64,000 bases of DNA, from the NCBI GenBank assembly GCA_963556195.1, contig OY744531.1, positions 55,038,700-55,102,699 on the forward strand. The letters are read 5' to 3'. A model generated the notes under the pieces. The model made no database searches. It had not been told where the DNA came from and was given only the letters and a program-made list of their open reading frames with translations. Both the position numbers and the translations under genes were made by a program. Source of the stretch: Sepiola atlantica (taxonomy: Eukaryota; Mollusca; Cephalopoda; Sepiida; Sepiolidae). Below, piece by piece: positions 20,401 through 30,848 of the stretch (position 1 is its first letter; each line of letters starts with the position of its first letter).

Positions 20401-20926
20401 CCAGACCGCATTGTGCCATCAGATCAGACAGACTTGTCTCACACCTATCCGACCCACTAGGTCCCCCCACCTTATCTATCCTGGGATCAAGGATGGCATT
20501 CCAATCTCCCACTAGGATTAGCCGCTCCGAACCACCGAGAAACCCCTCCAACCCTCGGAAAAAGGAAACCCTCTCACGAATGGAATTGGGCGCATAAACC
20601 GCGACGATTCGAAACATGGCACTATTCACGGCAACATCAGCCACGACCAGTCTGCCATCAGCATCCGCGTGAACAACGTTTACCCTTGCTAACAGAGTGC
20701 GTCTAACTAACAGCGAAACTCCCCGAGCAGAACGGTCACCAAATGCTGAAAAAACATCGAAATGTTCCGACAGCAGTCGATGATCGTCCATCGAAACATA
20801 GTGAGTTTCCTGTACCGCAGCCACATCTAATTCAAAAGCCTTGAGATCCCCCAGTATGCGGGCTGCTTTGCTTAAGGATCTCAAGCCTCTCGCGTTCAAG
20901 CTTCCTAGTTTCAAGGTCGTAGCCAT
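17492..20926 (-). CDS. ORF2: APE-type endonuclease / reverse transcriptase, U4 copy
   Basis: The frame is intact, 1144 aa, with all endonuclease and RT motif residues retained. It carries the second ORF2 haplotype, L198/T201/G239/T314, shared with U6. F31, G174 and G954 are specific to this copy. The RT motif reads VRQGCPLSP. The start ATG at 20924-20926 follows the ORF1 stop by 4 nt. Confidence 0.95.
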   Translation of the reverse strand: MATTLKLGSLNARGLRSLSKAARILGDLKAFELDVAAVQETHYVSMDDHRLLSEHFDVFSAFGDRSARGVSLLVRRTLLARVNVVHADADGRLVVADVAVNSAMFRIVAVYAPNSIRERVSFFRGLEGFLGGSERLILVGDWNAILDPRIDKVGGPSGSDRCETSLSDLMAQCGLVDRFRIDHPGREMWTWLASGTFLSSTYLDRLLIRRGNVDYISCPTFHWLGHSDHKLLVASLELGPKTHKVASYWKLNTSLLEIRDFREQLSLNFQKGLVGAVTGSKWWVNAKVGIRRFSVQYSQRLALNKAETEKRLETKLARAVAGGDSLGIELAKGDLKRAANVRYEGQVVRARLDRVSNEAVNVDAQERRTPLRRSSVGLIRQVKHPEGHTLVSAREICRGFREHFMERFTQLPGLRVEEFGSYLAGSPRLEAARAASCDGRVTECEVLAALKQVGYDKSPGLDGLPYELFLRLSHIFVPILVNVFNHWFEQGSIPGQVTKGVITLLQKKGQDGGELDDYRPITLLNTDLKILAKVLANRLQLVIAELVEPDQNYAVKGRSIQNNLHLMRTIIEGLEDDTEAALINLDQSKAFDRVDHRFLGSVLEASGFTPDFRRWISILYRGPTAVVQVNGMRSESFAVSRSVRQGCPLSPLLYVLALEPFLRRLRIGEPGLALRGIALPGGARARVSAYADDVTVFVSCFRDILAVTKALRRYEKVTGAKVNLSKSNGLRLAAWSGAAALPGLFNWTDGPVRILGVWFGPGLQLDKNWSEVQSKVEASVRIWLRRGLSLKGRAEACVTYVFPLILYRLAVLPLPADRRAVLTRLLFSLLWAKGKPLVRRQVCTQRPDVGGLGMPDLASHLYAERLSFLSRTLTEESAWGPAVGSAFPNLIPDHLAECRRKPRSQSQFFNECRAALRVLPGSSDLARSRRTFYRELVVGTASDPLGERLGLSEGEARSQWNWAPGRSYLNNSEFSLTWRLVRNVLPLNDIRFKIGMAISPFCPRCEEDEIETAEHAFFTCSKLREFWTYVGEVTARITPDRVTCLDLASVVFNMDPLWPREKRMVLLAILAVARLVVYTSRLEIGRGGVPPSYYDLISYFKHQLKIKIKSDRRRLPSSLFKSRWIHTASLCVFTRNRFEFVFPA

Positions 20927-20930
20927 TGCA

Positions 20931-23633
20931 CTAGTCAGTGTCAATCAGCGGCCTAAAGTCTTTGTCAGTGAGGATGCCGACGGCATGCCCGATATTGCCA
21001 GTGAGCAATTCTGACGACGCGCGGCCGTCTCGGGAGATGCCCCCGACATCCAGGGGGAAGGTTAACTTTAACGCTCTATAAAAACAAGGGTGGACGTAAA
21101 TGGGGATCCTCCCTTCACATTTATCCCTCAGATCGTCGAGGGAGTCGTGCCCTTCTTCCACCAACGTTAGACCCAGGATCGCATCCTTTGCTGCTTCTAT
21201 CATTCGCCACATGGATTTCGTGCGGCGAATTTTCGTCTTCCTGACGAACGTGATCAGCAAAGGAGCATCGGGGAAGTTGGACGGGTTGGTAGTGTCCAGA
21301 CCCTGGGTCTTCGTAAGGAGCTGCAGCGGCCTGAGCGCGCTTCTTTGCTGCGGCGTGAGCTCGGCAGCGGCGTGGTGCAGATCTGCTTCGCAGATGAGGT
21401 CCCCTGGCAGGAAGGGGAGCTTTCTCGTCTTCTCCTTTCTTGTAGGAGAGGGCGACGCTTTTTGTTTCTTGGCCTGTTTGGCCACATTGGGAGTTTTGGA
21501 CCCCGACTCTTCCTTTCGAGACAGAGAGCGGGAACTAGCTGGGGGAGTTTCAGTGGGGGAAGGGGATTTCTGCTCAGTGGTGGGTTTAGGTTTTGGGGAT
21601 TCGGGGGACTGAGCAGGAGAGATAGTCATCTCTACGGACATTGGGGCGGGGGATTGGGGCCCAGCCTCTTTTGATAGTGAAACGGCACGTTTGGCCACTT
21701 TTCTGTCCCGGGTGAACTTTTTCTCTGTCTCTCGAGCCGGGGCCGGGCAAGCGTCACCCTCCATCTTCTCCCCTTCCGAGTCGGACGATGATGATGTTGA
21801 TGAAGGTAGTGACAGGGGAACCTCGGTTTTCCGTTTGGTGGCCGCTGCCGTGCCAGATGTTTGCTGCTGCTCCTTATCGGTGGGCATATCCTCGCTCATT
21901 GACTTAGCGGGACCCCGCATCCCTTTTACATCAGAGGGCTGCACTTTGGAGGAGGGCTTCTGTGGTTTGTTCTTTCGGACCACTGGGGTGAAACCCTCCT
22001 CGTCCTTTCCGGTTTTAGGAGCTGCTGATGCCGCTGGACCTCCCGGGGCTGCGGCAGAAGGGGTCTTCTTGATTGGCGCCTTTTTCGGGCAGTCTTTCGC
22101 CATATGCCCCTTCTGCTCGCAGTGCCAGCAATGTGGCCTCCTGCCCTCGACGATGATAGACATCGACCAGGAGTCGCACTTGAGCAGTGGCGGTATCTTG
22201 TTGAAGCCATCCCGGTCCAAACGCATTTTAATTTTGTAGTCCCCTACCATTAGGTTATGGGGACCGCGGACCGGGATTATGGCTTCGACGTCCCCATATT
22301 GACTCATCACTGCACCTAGTTGCTCCGAGTCAATATAGCAGGGGACGCCGAGGACAGTGACTAGTGTCCTCCTCCTGCTCAAGTACTCCGGCCTGAGGAT
22401 CAGATGTTTATGCCTCAGGTCGGCCCTGGCCAACTTTTCTGCTTCTTGTTCCGAGGGGAGTAACAAGTCCCAGGTCGCGAAACCACGACGGCAAATGTAT
22501 GTCGCCGGGACTTTTAGGGACCATAGGATTTCCCCTACTGTCTCGATTTGGAGCCCAGCCAGCCCTTTGGTTCTGGAGTCGATGGTGACTAGCGAAACAA
22601 TTCGCTTCGCTAGCCGTTCCACCGCTCCTGGTGCTGCTTTGATAACGCTACCGTCGGTTAGTTCCTTGTACTTAGACTCGAACAACCGACGGTATTCTGA
22701 CGGGCTTCTTTGCGACTGGGGTCCCCACTGGTCTTTAGGTGATTGGGCAGGAGAGTTGGTTTGCGCCGGAGTTGTAGGTGTTACAGCCTTCGTCGGCGAC
22801 GGCGTCTTCTGCCCGGGAGGTATCGCCCATGAATTGGGTGTCTCCGCTGGTGTTGATGAGAGGGACGGCCACTCCTTTGGAGCTGTTTCCGGCGTTGTTG
22901 CCGGCGGAGTGGCCGCCTTGGTTCCTCTCTTGCCAGCGACATCCGCTGCTCCTTTTTTGGTGACGGTGCGAGCAGCCCCCATCTTCCTCGGCCTAGACTG
23001 CCGCATGCTAGCCTTGGCCGGGCCATCTGGAGTCAGCTGCAGAACTTCCATGCTGCTGTCTCTGCCACTGCCACGACTGCTCACAGGGCTGTGGTCGCTG
23101 CAGACACTGCTGTCGCTGCAAATGCTGCTGTCACTTCCAAAGAGTTCTTGGGTGAGGTTGCGGCATTGAGCAGAGTCCCTGTCAATGTGGGCTGGCGGCT
23201 GATCTGGGTCGGTGGCCCCTTCTTTGTGGGACTCCACCGACCGGGTCGCTCTTACTCCTGGAGGCAGGCGGCCTTTTCGCCTACTACCAGGCGGGCTGAC
23301 GGTTGAAGCCCGGCGAGCGATTGGTACAGTGGGGAGTCGTTCCCACCGACCCAGATCACCTCTAGGATCTGAGCTATCCTGGGTGGAGCTGCCGGGGACA
23401 GCAGCGTGCAAGCTAACAGGGCTCCCGCCTAAGGCGGCAGACCCTGATCTACTTTCAGTGCTGGGAGCGGCACTGGCGGACGTACTGGGCACGACGCCTA
23501 TGGCGGCGTGACCGTCCTGCTGTTTGAGGTCTGCTCCCTCCCCGACCTGAGACCGTCGCCTCAGTTCGGAAAAGGAGCCCGGGCTAGACAAAGACTCTGC
23601 AGCAGAGCCCGGACCACTCCTCCCCTCTTCCAT
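20931..23633 (-). CDS. ORF1 gag-like protein, U4 copy
   Basis: The frame is intact, 900 aa. It shares the linker haplotype of U3 (E581, G594, D618, C629, E637, L653/S654). G190, D568 and Q589 are specific to this copy. The knuckle and C-terminal domain are complete. Confidence 0.93.
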   Translation of the reverse strand: MEEGRSGPGSAAESLSSPGSFSELRRRSQVGEGADLKQQDGHAAIGVVPSTSASAAPSTESRSGSAALGGSPVSLHAAVPGSSTQDSSDPRGDLGRWERLPTVPIARRASTVSPPGSRRKGRLPPGVRATRSVESHKEGATDPDQPPAHIDRDSAQCRNLTQELFGSDSSICSDSSVCSDHSPVSSRGSGRDSSMEVLQLTPDGPAKASMRQSRPRKMGAARTVTKKGAADVAGKRGTKAATPPATTPETAPKEWPSLSSTPAETPNSWAIPPGQKTPSPTKAVTPTTPAQTNSPAQSPKDQWGPQSQRSPSEYRRLFESKYKELTDGSVIKAAPGAVERLAKRIVSLVTIDSRTKGLAGLQIETVGEILWSLKVPATYICRRGFATWDLLLPSEQEAEKLARADLRHKHLILRPEYLSRRRTLVTVLGVPCYIDSEQLGAVMSQYGDVEAIIPVRGPHNLMVGDYKIKMRLDRDGFNKIPPLLKCDSWSMSIIVEGRRPHCWHCEQKGHMAKDCPKKAPIKKTPSAAAPGGPAASAAPKTGKDEEGFTPVVRKNKPQKPSSKVQPSDVKGMRGPAKSMSEDMPTDKEQQQTSGTAAATKRKTEVPLSLPSSTSSSSDSEGEKMEGDACPAPARETEKKFTRDRKVAKRAVSLSKEAGPQSPAPMSVEMTISPAQSPESPKPKPTTEQKSPSPTETPPASSRSLSRKEESGSKTPNVAKQAKKQKASPSPTRKEKTRKLPFLPGDLICEADLHHAAAELTPQQRSALRPLQLLTKTQGLDTTNPSNFPDAPLLITFVRKTKIRRTKSMWRMIEAAKDAILGLTLVEEGHDSLDDLRDKCEGRIPIYVHPCFYRALKLTFPLDVGGISRDGRASSELLTGNIGHAVGILTDKDFRPLIDTD

Positions 23634-23917
23634 CCAACTCCCGGCTAGAGACCCGCCGATTCGGATTCAGGAAGACCGTCGCCAAAAGGTACGTAAGTCA
23701 GACCCGAAACCTGCCAGCTGCTTAAGTCAAGCCTGGGGGTTGGACACCTGCAAGAGAAGGGAACAAAAAGATTAATACAATGGAACCGCCCAACAGGGGC
23801 GGCCACCCAAGAGGGGTGTGAAGAGACAAATTGCCCAACAGGGGCTAGTCTAAGGGGACAGAGAGAGTCCCCTGATGATTTAGCTTTAAACTGGGCGGGG
23901 CCCAAGTAGCTGGTCTC

Positions 23918-23949
23918 CTCTTAGGCAATCACGAGTGATTGCCTAAGAG
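23918..23949 (-). repeat. 5' UTR hairpin of U4 (variant centre)
   Basis: Both 15-nt arms are unchanged, but the plus-strand centre is GA instead of AA. Confidence 0.85.
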
Positions 23950-24706
23950 TTGCCTGAAAAAATCGAAGACAAGTCAATGATTTTAACAGGCGGGAGAAAA
24001 TCAATTTATTTATCCAAAAATTTGTACATAAATAATCAGATGTGGCACAAGGCCAAAAAGGGGTATGGGGGGGAAGATGGGGGTCGGGGGTCGTCCACTT
24101 GGTCTATGAATACCCTAAAAACTAGTTTCAGTCACCACAATACCACATTCACTCTATGGACTTAAGCTACTTAAAATATCCCCAGGTGTTTCAATGAATT
24201 TTATTTACAATAGATATTTACATGTGTGATGATGGGAGTGGGAGAACAAAAAACTAAGCCTTAAATAATCCCCCAAAAATAAATAAAAATAAAAGTGATG
24301 ATAAAAATAAAGAACCAAAGAAAATGCTAATTAAGGTGTGTTAGTAAGGTACCCCCCATCCTATCTAGAGTATGAGCTGCTCGCTGTCTTCTGGTACAGA
24401 CCGAAAGCAAGAGAGTAAGCTCCTAATTGGGAGTGGGCGTTTCTATGGGGGCAAAAGAAATGGAGGGATGGGTTTGTCGGGATGTGCGGTGTCCTTCAGG
24501 ATAAAAACTATTATGGCGGGTCGGGGATATAAAATAAATTAGGGAGCGGGCATCCTGAAGGAGTTCTGACACCTAAAATAAAGCTGGGGGCAAAGAGCTC
24601 ATTTACGCTACTAGCTAATAGGGACTGCGCCCAAAATTTACTGGTCAGTTTTTAAGGGGATTTTTGTTTTTCGACAAAGATGCTTTAAGGTCGCTGTGTG
24701 CCATGC

Positions 24707-27700
24707 CTAGGCAGGGAACACGAACTCGAATCTATTCCGCGTGAACACGCATAAACTAGCGGTGTGTATCCACCTACTTTTGAAAAGTGAAGAAGGCAAC
24801 CTCCTTCTATCAGATTTGATTTTGATTTTAAGCTGGTGTTTAAAATACGAAATCAAATCATAATAAGAAGGCGGCACCCCCCCACGCCCTATCTCTAAGC
24901 GAGAAGTATACACCACGAGTCTAGCTACGGCTAAGATCGCGAGCAAAACCATACGTTTCTCCCTGGGCCACAAGGGGTCCATGTTGAAGACAACGGATGC
25001 TAAATCCAAGCACGTCACCCGATCGGGGGTGATGCGAGCCGTCACCTCGCCGACATACGTCCAAAATTCACGAAGTTTGGAGCAGGTGAAAAAGGCATGT
25101 TCCGCCGTTTCAATTTCATCTTCCTCGCAACGTGGGCAAAAGGGGCTGATAGCCATACCAATTTTGAATCGTATGTCATTGAGGGGTAACACATTTCGAA
25201 CCAATCGCCAGGTCAGAGAGAACTCAGAATTATTGAGATAGCTCCTGCCTGGCGCCCAATTCCACTGAGAGCGAGCCTCCTCCTCCGACAATCCAAGTCG
25301 CTCCCCAAGAGGATCCGAAGCGGTCCCCACCACTAACTCCCGATAGAATGTCCTTCTAGACCGGGCGAGGTCACTGGACCCCGGCAGCACTCTGAGCGCA
25401 GCTCGGCATTCGTTGAAGAACTGCGATTGACTCCTTGGCTTACGTCGGCATTCGGCCAAGTGGTCAGGGATGAGGTTAGGAAAAGCGCTTCCAACCGCAG
25501 GGCCCCACGCAGACTCCTCTGTCAAGGTTCGGCTCAGGAATGATAACCGCTCGGCATACAAATGGCTCGCCAAGTCGGGCATTCCCAAGCCTCCCACATC
25601 AGGACGTTGAGTACAGACCTGTCTACGGACTAGCGGCTTCCCCTTTGCCCACAAAAGCGAGAAAAGGAGACGCGTTAAAACCGCTCGGCGGTCCGCAGGC
25701 AGAGGTAGTACAGCCAATCGGTAAAGGATGAGCGGAAAGACGTACGTGACGCACGCCTCAGCCCGACCTTTAAGGGAAAGCCCCCTTCGAAGCCAAATCC
25801 TTACAGACGCTTCGACCTTAGACTGTACTTCCGACCAGTTCTTATCAAGCTGGAGACCGGGTCCGAACCATACGCCGAGGATCCGAACCGGGCCGTCAGT
25901 CCAGTTGAAAAGGCCCGGGAGCGCAGCCGCGCCACTCCAGGCAGCCAACCTTAGGCCATTGGATTTGCTAAGGTTGACTTTGGCCCCTGTCACTTTTTCG
26001 TACCTTCTGAGTGCCTTAGTCACCGCGAGAATGTCTCGAAAGCACGACACAAACACGGTGACATCATCGGCATACGCGGATACCCTGGCTCGCGCACCGC
26101 CAGGAAGAGCAATACCGCGTAGGGCCAGTCCAGGCTCCCCGATCCTAAGCCTGCGGAGAAAAGGCTCCAAGGCAAGGACGTAAAGCAGGGGAGACAGCGG
26201 ACATCCCTGACGTACCGACCGAGAGACGGCAAAAGACTCCGATCGCATTCCATTCACTTGCACCACTGCCGTCGGCCCGCGATACAAAATGGAGATCCAT
26301 CTGCGGAAGTCCGGTGTAAAACCGGAGGCCTCTAAAACAGATCCCAGGAACCGATGGTCGACCCTGTCAAAAGCTTTGGACTGATCTAAATTGATCAGCG
26401 CGGCTTCGGTGTCGTCTTCTAATCCCTCTATGATCGTGCGCATCAGATGCAAGTTGTTTTGAATCGATCTCCCCTTCACAGCATAATTCTGATCAGGTTC
26501 GACCAACTCAGCGATAACAAGCTGCAACCGATTTGCAAGAACTTTGGCCAAAATCTTTAAATCTGTGTTTAGCAGAGTTATGGGCCTGTAATCGTCTAAT
26601 TCCCCACCATCTTGGCCCTTTTTCTGAAGCAATGTGATCACTCCCTTGGTGACTTGACCGGGGATGGAACCCTGTTCAAACCAGTGATTGAAAACATTGA
26701 CCAGAATAGGTACGAAGATGTGCGACAGCCTCAAGAACAATTCATAGGGCAAACCATCGAGTCCCGGCGATTTGTCGTAGCCGACCTGCTTCAGTGCAGC
26801 CAAGACCTCACACTCTGTAACGCGCCCATCACAGCTAGCCGCTCGGGCCGCCTCCAGGCGGGGCGAGCCAGCTAAATAGCTGCCAAACTCCTCGACGCGG
26901 AGTCCGGGCAGTTGGGTGAACCGTTCCATGAAATGCTCACGAAATCCCCGGCAAATCTCCCGAGCCGACACAAGGGTGTGTCCTTCCGGGTGTTTGACTT
27001 GACGAATGAGACCGACCGAGCTGCGACGAAGTGGAGTTCTACGCTCTTGCGCGTCCACATTCACGGCTTCGTTGGACACTCTATCTAGCCTAGCTCTAAC
27101 TACTTGACCCTCATACCGCACGTTAGCCGCACGTTTCAGGTCCCCCTTAGCTAGCTCTATGCCTAGGGAATCCCCCCCAGCCACCGCCCGGGCCAGCTTA
27201 TTTTCTAAACGCTTTTCTGTTTCTGCCTTATTTAGGGCGAGGCGTTGGCTATATTGAACAGAAAAGCGCCTAATGCCAACTTTGGCGTTAACCCACCACT
27301 TACTCCCGGTTACCGCCCCCACTAATCCCTTTTGAAAGTTAAGAGATAGCTGCTCCCGGAAGTCACGTATCTCCAGTAAGGAGGTATTTAACTTCCAGTA
27401 GCTAGCTACCTTGTGTGTCTTAGGGGCTAACTCCAGACTGGCCACAAGTAACTTGTGGTCAGAATGGCCTAACCAGTGGAACGTGGGACAAGAGATATAA
27501 TCTACGTTGCCTCTTCTAATTAGCAATCTATCCAAGTAAGAACTTGAATGGAAAGTGCCGCTAGCGAGCCACGTCCACATCTCCCGCCCTGGGTGATCGA
27601 TACGAAATCTGTCGACCAGATCGCATTGTGCCATCAGATCAGACAGACTTGTCTCACACCTATCCGACCCACTAGGTCCCCCCACCTTATCTATCCTGGG

Positions 27701-28141
27701 ATCAAGGATGGCATTCCAATCTCCCACTAGGATTAGCCGCTCCGAACCACCGAGAAACCCCTCCAACCCCCGGAAAAAGGAAACCCTCTCACGAATGGAA
27801 TTGGGCGCATAAACCGCGACGATTCGAAACATGGCACTATTCACGGCAACATCAGCCACGACCAGTCTGCCATCAGCATCCGCGTGAACAACGTTTACCC
27901 TTGCTAACAGAGTGCGTCTAACTAACAGCGAAACTCCCCGAGCAGAACGGTCACCAAAAGCTGAAAAAACATCGAAATGTTCCGACAGCAGTCGGTGATC
28001 GTCCATCGAAACATAGTGAGTTTCCTGTACCGCAGCCACATCTAATTCAAGAGCCTTGAGATCCCCCAGTATGCGGGCTGCCTTGCTTAAGGATCTCAAG
28101 CCTCTCGCGTTCAAGCTTCCTAGTTTCAAGGTCGCAGCCAT
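24707..28141 (-). CDS. ORF2: APE-type endonuclease / reverse transcriptase, U5 copy
   Basis: The frame is intact, 1144 aa. It has the H198/S201/A239/N314 haplotype, and A3 replaces T3 near the N-terminus. Catalytic motifs are unchanged, and the C-terminus is of the V1089/S1118/K1121 type. Confidence 0.95.
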   Translation of the reverse strand: MAATLKLGSLNARGLRSLSKAARILGDLKALELDVAAVQETHYVSMDDHRLLSEHFDVFSAFGDRSARGVSLLVRRTLLARVNVVHADADGRLVVADVAVNSAMFRIVAVYAPNSIRERVSFFRGLEGFLGGSERLILVGDWNAILDPRIDKVGGPSGSDRCETSLSDLMAQCDLVDRFRIDHPGREMWTWLASGTFHSSSYLDRLLIRRGNVDYISCPTFHWLGHSDHKLLVASLELAPKTHKVASYWKLNTSLLEIRDFREQLSLNFQKGLVGAVTGSKWWVNAKVGIRRFSVQYSQRLALNKAETEKRLENKLARAVAGGDSLGIELAKGDLKRAANVRYEGQVVRARLDRVSNEAVNVDAQERRTPLRRSSVGLIRQVKHPEGHTLVSAREICRGFREHFMERFTQLPGLRVEEFGSYLAGSPRLEAARAASCDGRVTECEVLAALKQVGYDKSPGLDGLPYELFLRLSHIFVPILVNVFNHWFEQGSIPGQVTKGVITLLQKKGQDGGELDDYRPITLLNTDLKILAKVLANRLQLVIAELVEPDQNYAVKGRSIQNNLHLMRTIIEGLEDDTEAALINLDQSKAFDRVDHRFLGSVLEASGFTPDFRRWISILYRGPTAVVQVNGMRSESFAVSRSVRQGCPLSPLLYVLALEPFLRRLRIGEPGLALRGIALPGGARARVSAYADDVTVFVSCFRDILAVTKALRRYEKVTGAKVNLSKSNGLRLAAWSGAAALPGLFNWTDGPVRILGVWFGPGLQLDKNWSEVQSKVEASVRIWLRRGLSLKGRAEACVTYVFPLILYRLAVLPLPADRRAVLTRLLFSLLWAKGKPLVRRQVCTQRPDVGGLGMPDLASHLYAERLSFLSRTLTEESAWGPAVGSAFPNLIPDHLAECRRKPRSQSQFFNECRAALRVLPGSSDLARSRRTFYRELVVGTASDPLGERLGLSEEEARSQWNWAPGRSYLNNSEFSLTWRLVRNVLPLNDIRFKIGMAISPFCPRCEEDEIETAEHAFFTCSKLREFWTYVGEVTARITPDRVTCLDLASVVFNMDPLWPREKRMVLLAILAVARLVVYTSRLEIGRGGVPPSYYDLISYFKHQLKIKIKSDRRRLPSSLFKSRWIHTASLCVFTRNRFEFVFPA

Positions 28142-28145
28142 TGCA

Positions 28146-30848
28146 CTAGTCAGTGTCAATCAGCGGCCTAAAGTCTTTGTCAGTGAGGATGCCGACGGCA
28201 TGCCCGATATTGCCAGTGAGCAATTCTGACGACGCGCGGCCGTCTCGGGAGATGCCCCCGACATCCAGGGGGAAGGTTAACTTTAACGCTCTATAAAAAC
28301 AAGGGTGGACGTAAATGGGGATCCTCCCTTCACATTTATCCCTCAGATCGTCGAGGGAGTCGTGCCCTTCTTCCACCAACGTTAGACCCAGGATCGCATC
28401 CTTTGCTGCTTCTATCATTCGCCACATGGATTTCGTGCGGCGAATTTTCGTCTTCCTGACGAACGTGATCAGCAAAGGAGCATCGGGGAAGTTGGACGGG
28501 TTGGTAGTGTCCAGACCCTGGGTCTTCGTAAGGAGCTGCAGCGGCCTGAGCGCGCTTCTTTGCTGCGGCGTGAGCTCGGCAGCGGCGTGGTGCAGATCTG
28601 CTTCGCAGATGAGGTCCCCTGGCAGGAAGGGGAGCTTTCTCGTCTTCTCCTTTCTTGTAGGGGAGGGCGACGCTTTTTGTTTCTTGGCCTGTTTGGCCAC
28701 ATTGGGAGTTTTGGACCCCGACTCTTCCTTTCGAGACAGAGAGCGGGAACTAGCTGGGGGAGTTTCAGTGGGGGAAGGGGATTTCTGCTCAGTGGTGGGT
28801 TTAGGTTTTGGGGATTCGGGGGACTGAGCAGGAGAGATAGTCATCTCTACGGACATCGGGGCGGGGGATTGGGGCCCAGCCTCTTTTTCTTGTGAAACGG
28901 CACGTTTGGCCACCTTTCTATCCCGGGTGAACTTTTTCACTGTCTCTCGAGCCGGGGCCGGGCCAGCGTCACCCTCCATCTTCTCCCCTTCCGATTCGGA
29001 CGATGAAGATGTTGACGAAGGTAGTGACAGGGGAACCTCGGTTTTTCGTTTCGTGGCCGCTGCCGTGCTAGATGTTTGCTGCGGCTCCTTATCGGTGGGC
29101 ATATCCACGCTCATTGACTTGGCGGGACCCCGCATCCCTTTTACTTCAGAGGGCTGCACTTTGGAGGAGGGCTTCTGTGGTTTGTTCTTTCGGACCACTG
29201 GGGTGAAACCCTCCTCGTCTTTTCCGGTTTTAGGAGCTGCTGATGCCGCTGGACCTCCCGGGGCTGCGGCAGAAGGGGTCTTCTTGATTGGCGCCTTTTT
29301 TGGGCAGTCTTTCGCCATATGCCCCTTCTGCTCGCAGTGCCAGCAATGTGGCCTCCTGCCCTCGACGATGATAGACATCGACCAGGAGTCGCACTTGAGC
29401 AGTGGCGGTATCTTGTTGAAGCCATCCCGGTCCAAACGCATTTTAATTTTGTAGTCCCCTACCATTAGGTTATGGGGACCGCGGACCGGGATTATGGCTT
29501 CGACGTCCCCATATTGACTCATCACTGCACCTAGTTGCTCCGAGTCAATATAGCAGGGGACGCCGAGGACAGTGACTAGTGTCCTCCTCCTGCTCAAGTA
29601 CTCCGGCCTGAGGATCAGATGTTTATGCCTCAGGTCGGCCCTGGCCAACTTCTCTGCTTCCTGTTCAGAGGGGAGTAAAAGGTCCCAGGTTGCGAAACCT
29701 CGACGGCAAATATATGTCGCCGGGACTTTCAGGGACCATAAAATCTCCCCTACCGTTTCGATCTGGAGCCCAGCCAGCCCTTTGGTTCTGGAGTCGATGG
29801 TGACTAGCGAAACAATTCGCTTCGCTAGCCGTTCCACCGCTCCTGGCGCTGCTTTGATAACGCTACCGTCGGTTAGTTCCTTGTACTTAGACTCGAACAA
29901 CCGACGGTATTCTGACGGGCTTCTTTGCGACTGGGGTCCCCACTGGTCTTTAGGTGATTGGGCAGGAGAGTTGGTTTGCGCCGGAGTTGTAGGTGTTACA
30001 GCCTTCGTCGGCGACGGCGTCTTCTGCCCGGGAGGTATCGCCCATGAATTGGGTGTCTCCGCTGGTGTTGATGAGAGGGACGGCCACTCCTTTGGAGCTG
30101 TTTCCGGCGTTGTTGCCGGCGGAGTGGCCGCCTTGGTTCCTCTCTTGCCAGCGACATCCGCTGCTCCTTTCTTTGAGACAGTGCGAGCAGCCCCCATCTT
30201 CCTCGGCCTAGACTGCCGCATGCTAGCCTTGGCCGGGCCATCTGGAGTCAGCTGCAGAACTTCCATGCTGCTGTCTCTGCTACTGCCACGACTGCTCACA
30301 GGGCTGTGGTCGCTGCAGACACTGCTGTCGCTGCAAATGCTGCTGTCACTTCCAAAGAGTTCTTGGGTGAGGTTGCGGCATTGAGCAGAGTCCCTGTCAA
30401 TGTGGGCTGGCGGCTGATCTGGGTCGGTGGCCCCTTCTTTGTGGGACTCCACCGACCGGGTCGCTCTTACTCCTGGAGGCAGGCGGCCTTTTCGCCTACT
30501 ACCAGGCGGGCTGACGGTTGAAGCCCGGCGAGCGATTGGTACAGTGGGGAGTCGTTCCCACCGACCCAGATCACCTCTAGGATCTGAGCTATCCTGGGTG
30601 GAGCTGCCGGGGACAGCAGCGTGCAAGCTAACAGGGCTCCCGCCTAAGGCGGCAGACCCTGATCTACTTTCAGTGCTGGGAGCGGCACTGGCGGACGTAC
30701 TGGGCACGACGCCTATGGCGGCGTGACCGTCCTGCTGTTTGAGGTCTGCTCCCTCCCCGACCTGAGACCGTCGCCTCAGTTCGGAAAAGGAGCCCGGGCT
30801 AGACAAAGACTCTGCAGCAGAGCCCGGACCACTCCTCCCCTCTTCCAT
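28146..30848 (-). CDS. ORF1 gag-like protein, U5 copy
   Basis: The frame is intact, 900 aa. The N-terminal block is U3/U4-like (G204, K207, A208, S209, G219) with its own S225. The linker is U2-like (V581, S594, E618, G629, V637, Q653/E654). The C-terminus is of the common type. The switch between the two types lies somewhere within codons 226-580. Confidence 0.93.
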   Translation of the reverse strand: MEEGRSGPGSAAESLSSPGSFSELRRRSQVGEGADLKQQDGHAAIGVVPSTSASAAPSTESRSGSAALGGSPVSLHAAVPGSSTQDSSDPRGDLGRWERLPTVPIARRASTVSPPGSRRKGRLPPGVRATRSVESHKEGATDPDQPPAHIDRDSAQCRNLTQELFGSDSSICSDSSVCSDHSPVSSRGSSRDSSMEVLQLTPDGPAKASMRQSRPRKMGAARTVSKKGAADVAGKRGTKAATPPATTPETAPKEWPSLSSTPAETPNSWAIPPGQKTPSPTKAVTPTTPAQTNSPAQSPKDQWGPQSQRSPSEYRRLFESKYKELTDGSVIKAAPGAVERLAKRIVSLVTIDSRTKGLAGLQIETVGEILWSLKVPATYICRRGFATWDLLLPSEQEAEKLARADLRHKHLILRPEYLSRRRTLVTVLGVPCYIDSEQLGAVMSQYGDVEAIIPVRGPHNLMVGDYKIKMRLDRDGFNKIPPLLKCDSWSMSIIVEGRRPHCWHCEQKGHMAKDCPKKAPIKKTPSAAAPGGPAASAAPKTGKDEEGFTPVVRKNKPQKPSSKVQPSEVKGMRGPAKSMSVDMPTDKEPQQTSSTAAATKRKTEVPLSLPSSTSSSSESEGEKMEGDAGPAPARETVKKFTRDRKVAKRAVSQEKEAGPQSPAPMSVEMTISPAQSPESPKPKPTTEQKSPSPTETPPASSRSLSRKEESGSKTPNVAKQAKKQKASPSPTRKEKTRKLPFLPGDLICEADLHHAAAELTPQQRSALRPLQLLTKTQGLDTTNPSNFPDAPLLITFVRKTKIRRTKSMWRMIEAAKDAILGLTLVEEGHDSLDDLRDKCEGRIPIYVHPCFYRALKLTFPLDVGGISRDGRASSELLTGNIGHAVGILTDKDFRPLIDTD

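Larger units (their letters stand above)
16787..24002 (-). mobile_element. Tx1-like non-LTR retrotransposon, unit U4 (complete, 7216 bp)
   Basis: The 5' UTR is 23634-24002 and the 3' UTR 16787-17491. The last 40 nt at the 5' end (about 23963-23990) carry four substitutions and one inserted base relative to every other junction. This is far more change than anywhere else in the unit. Confidence 0.9.
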
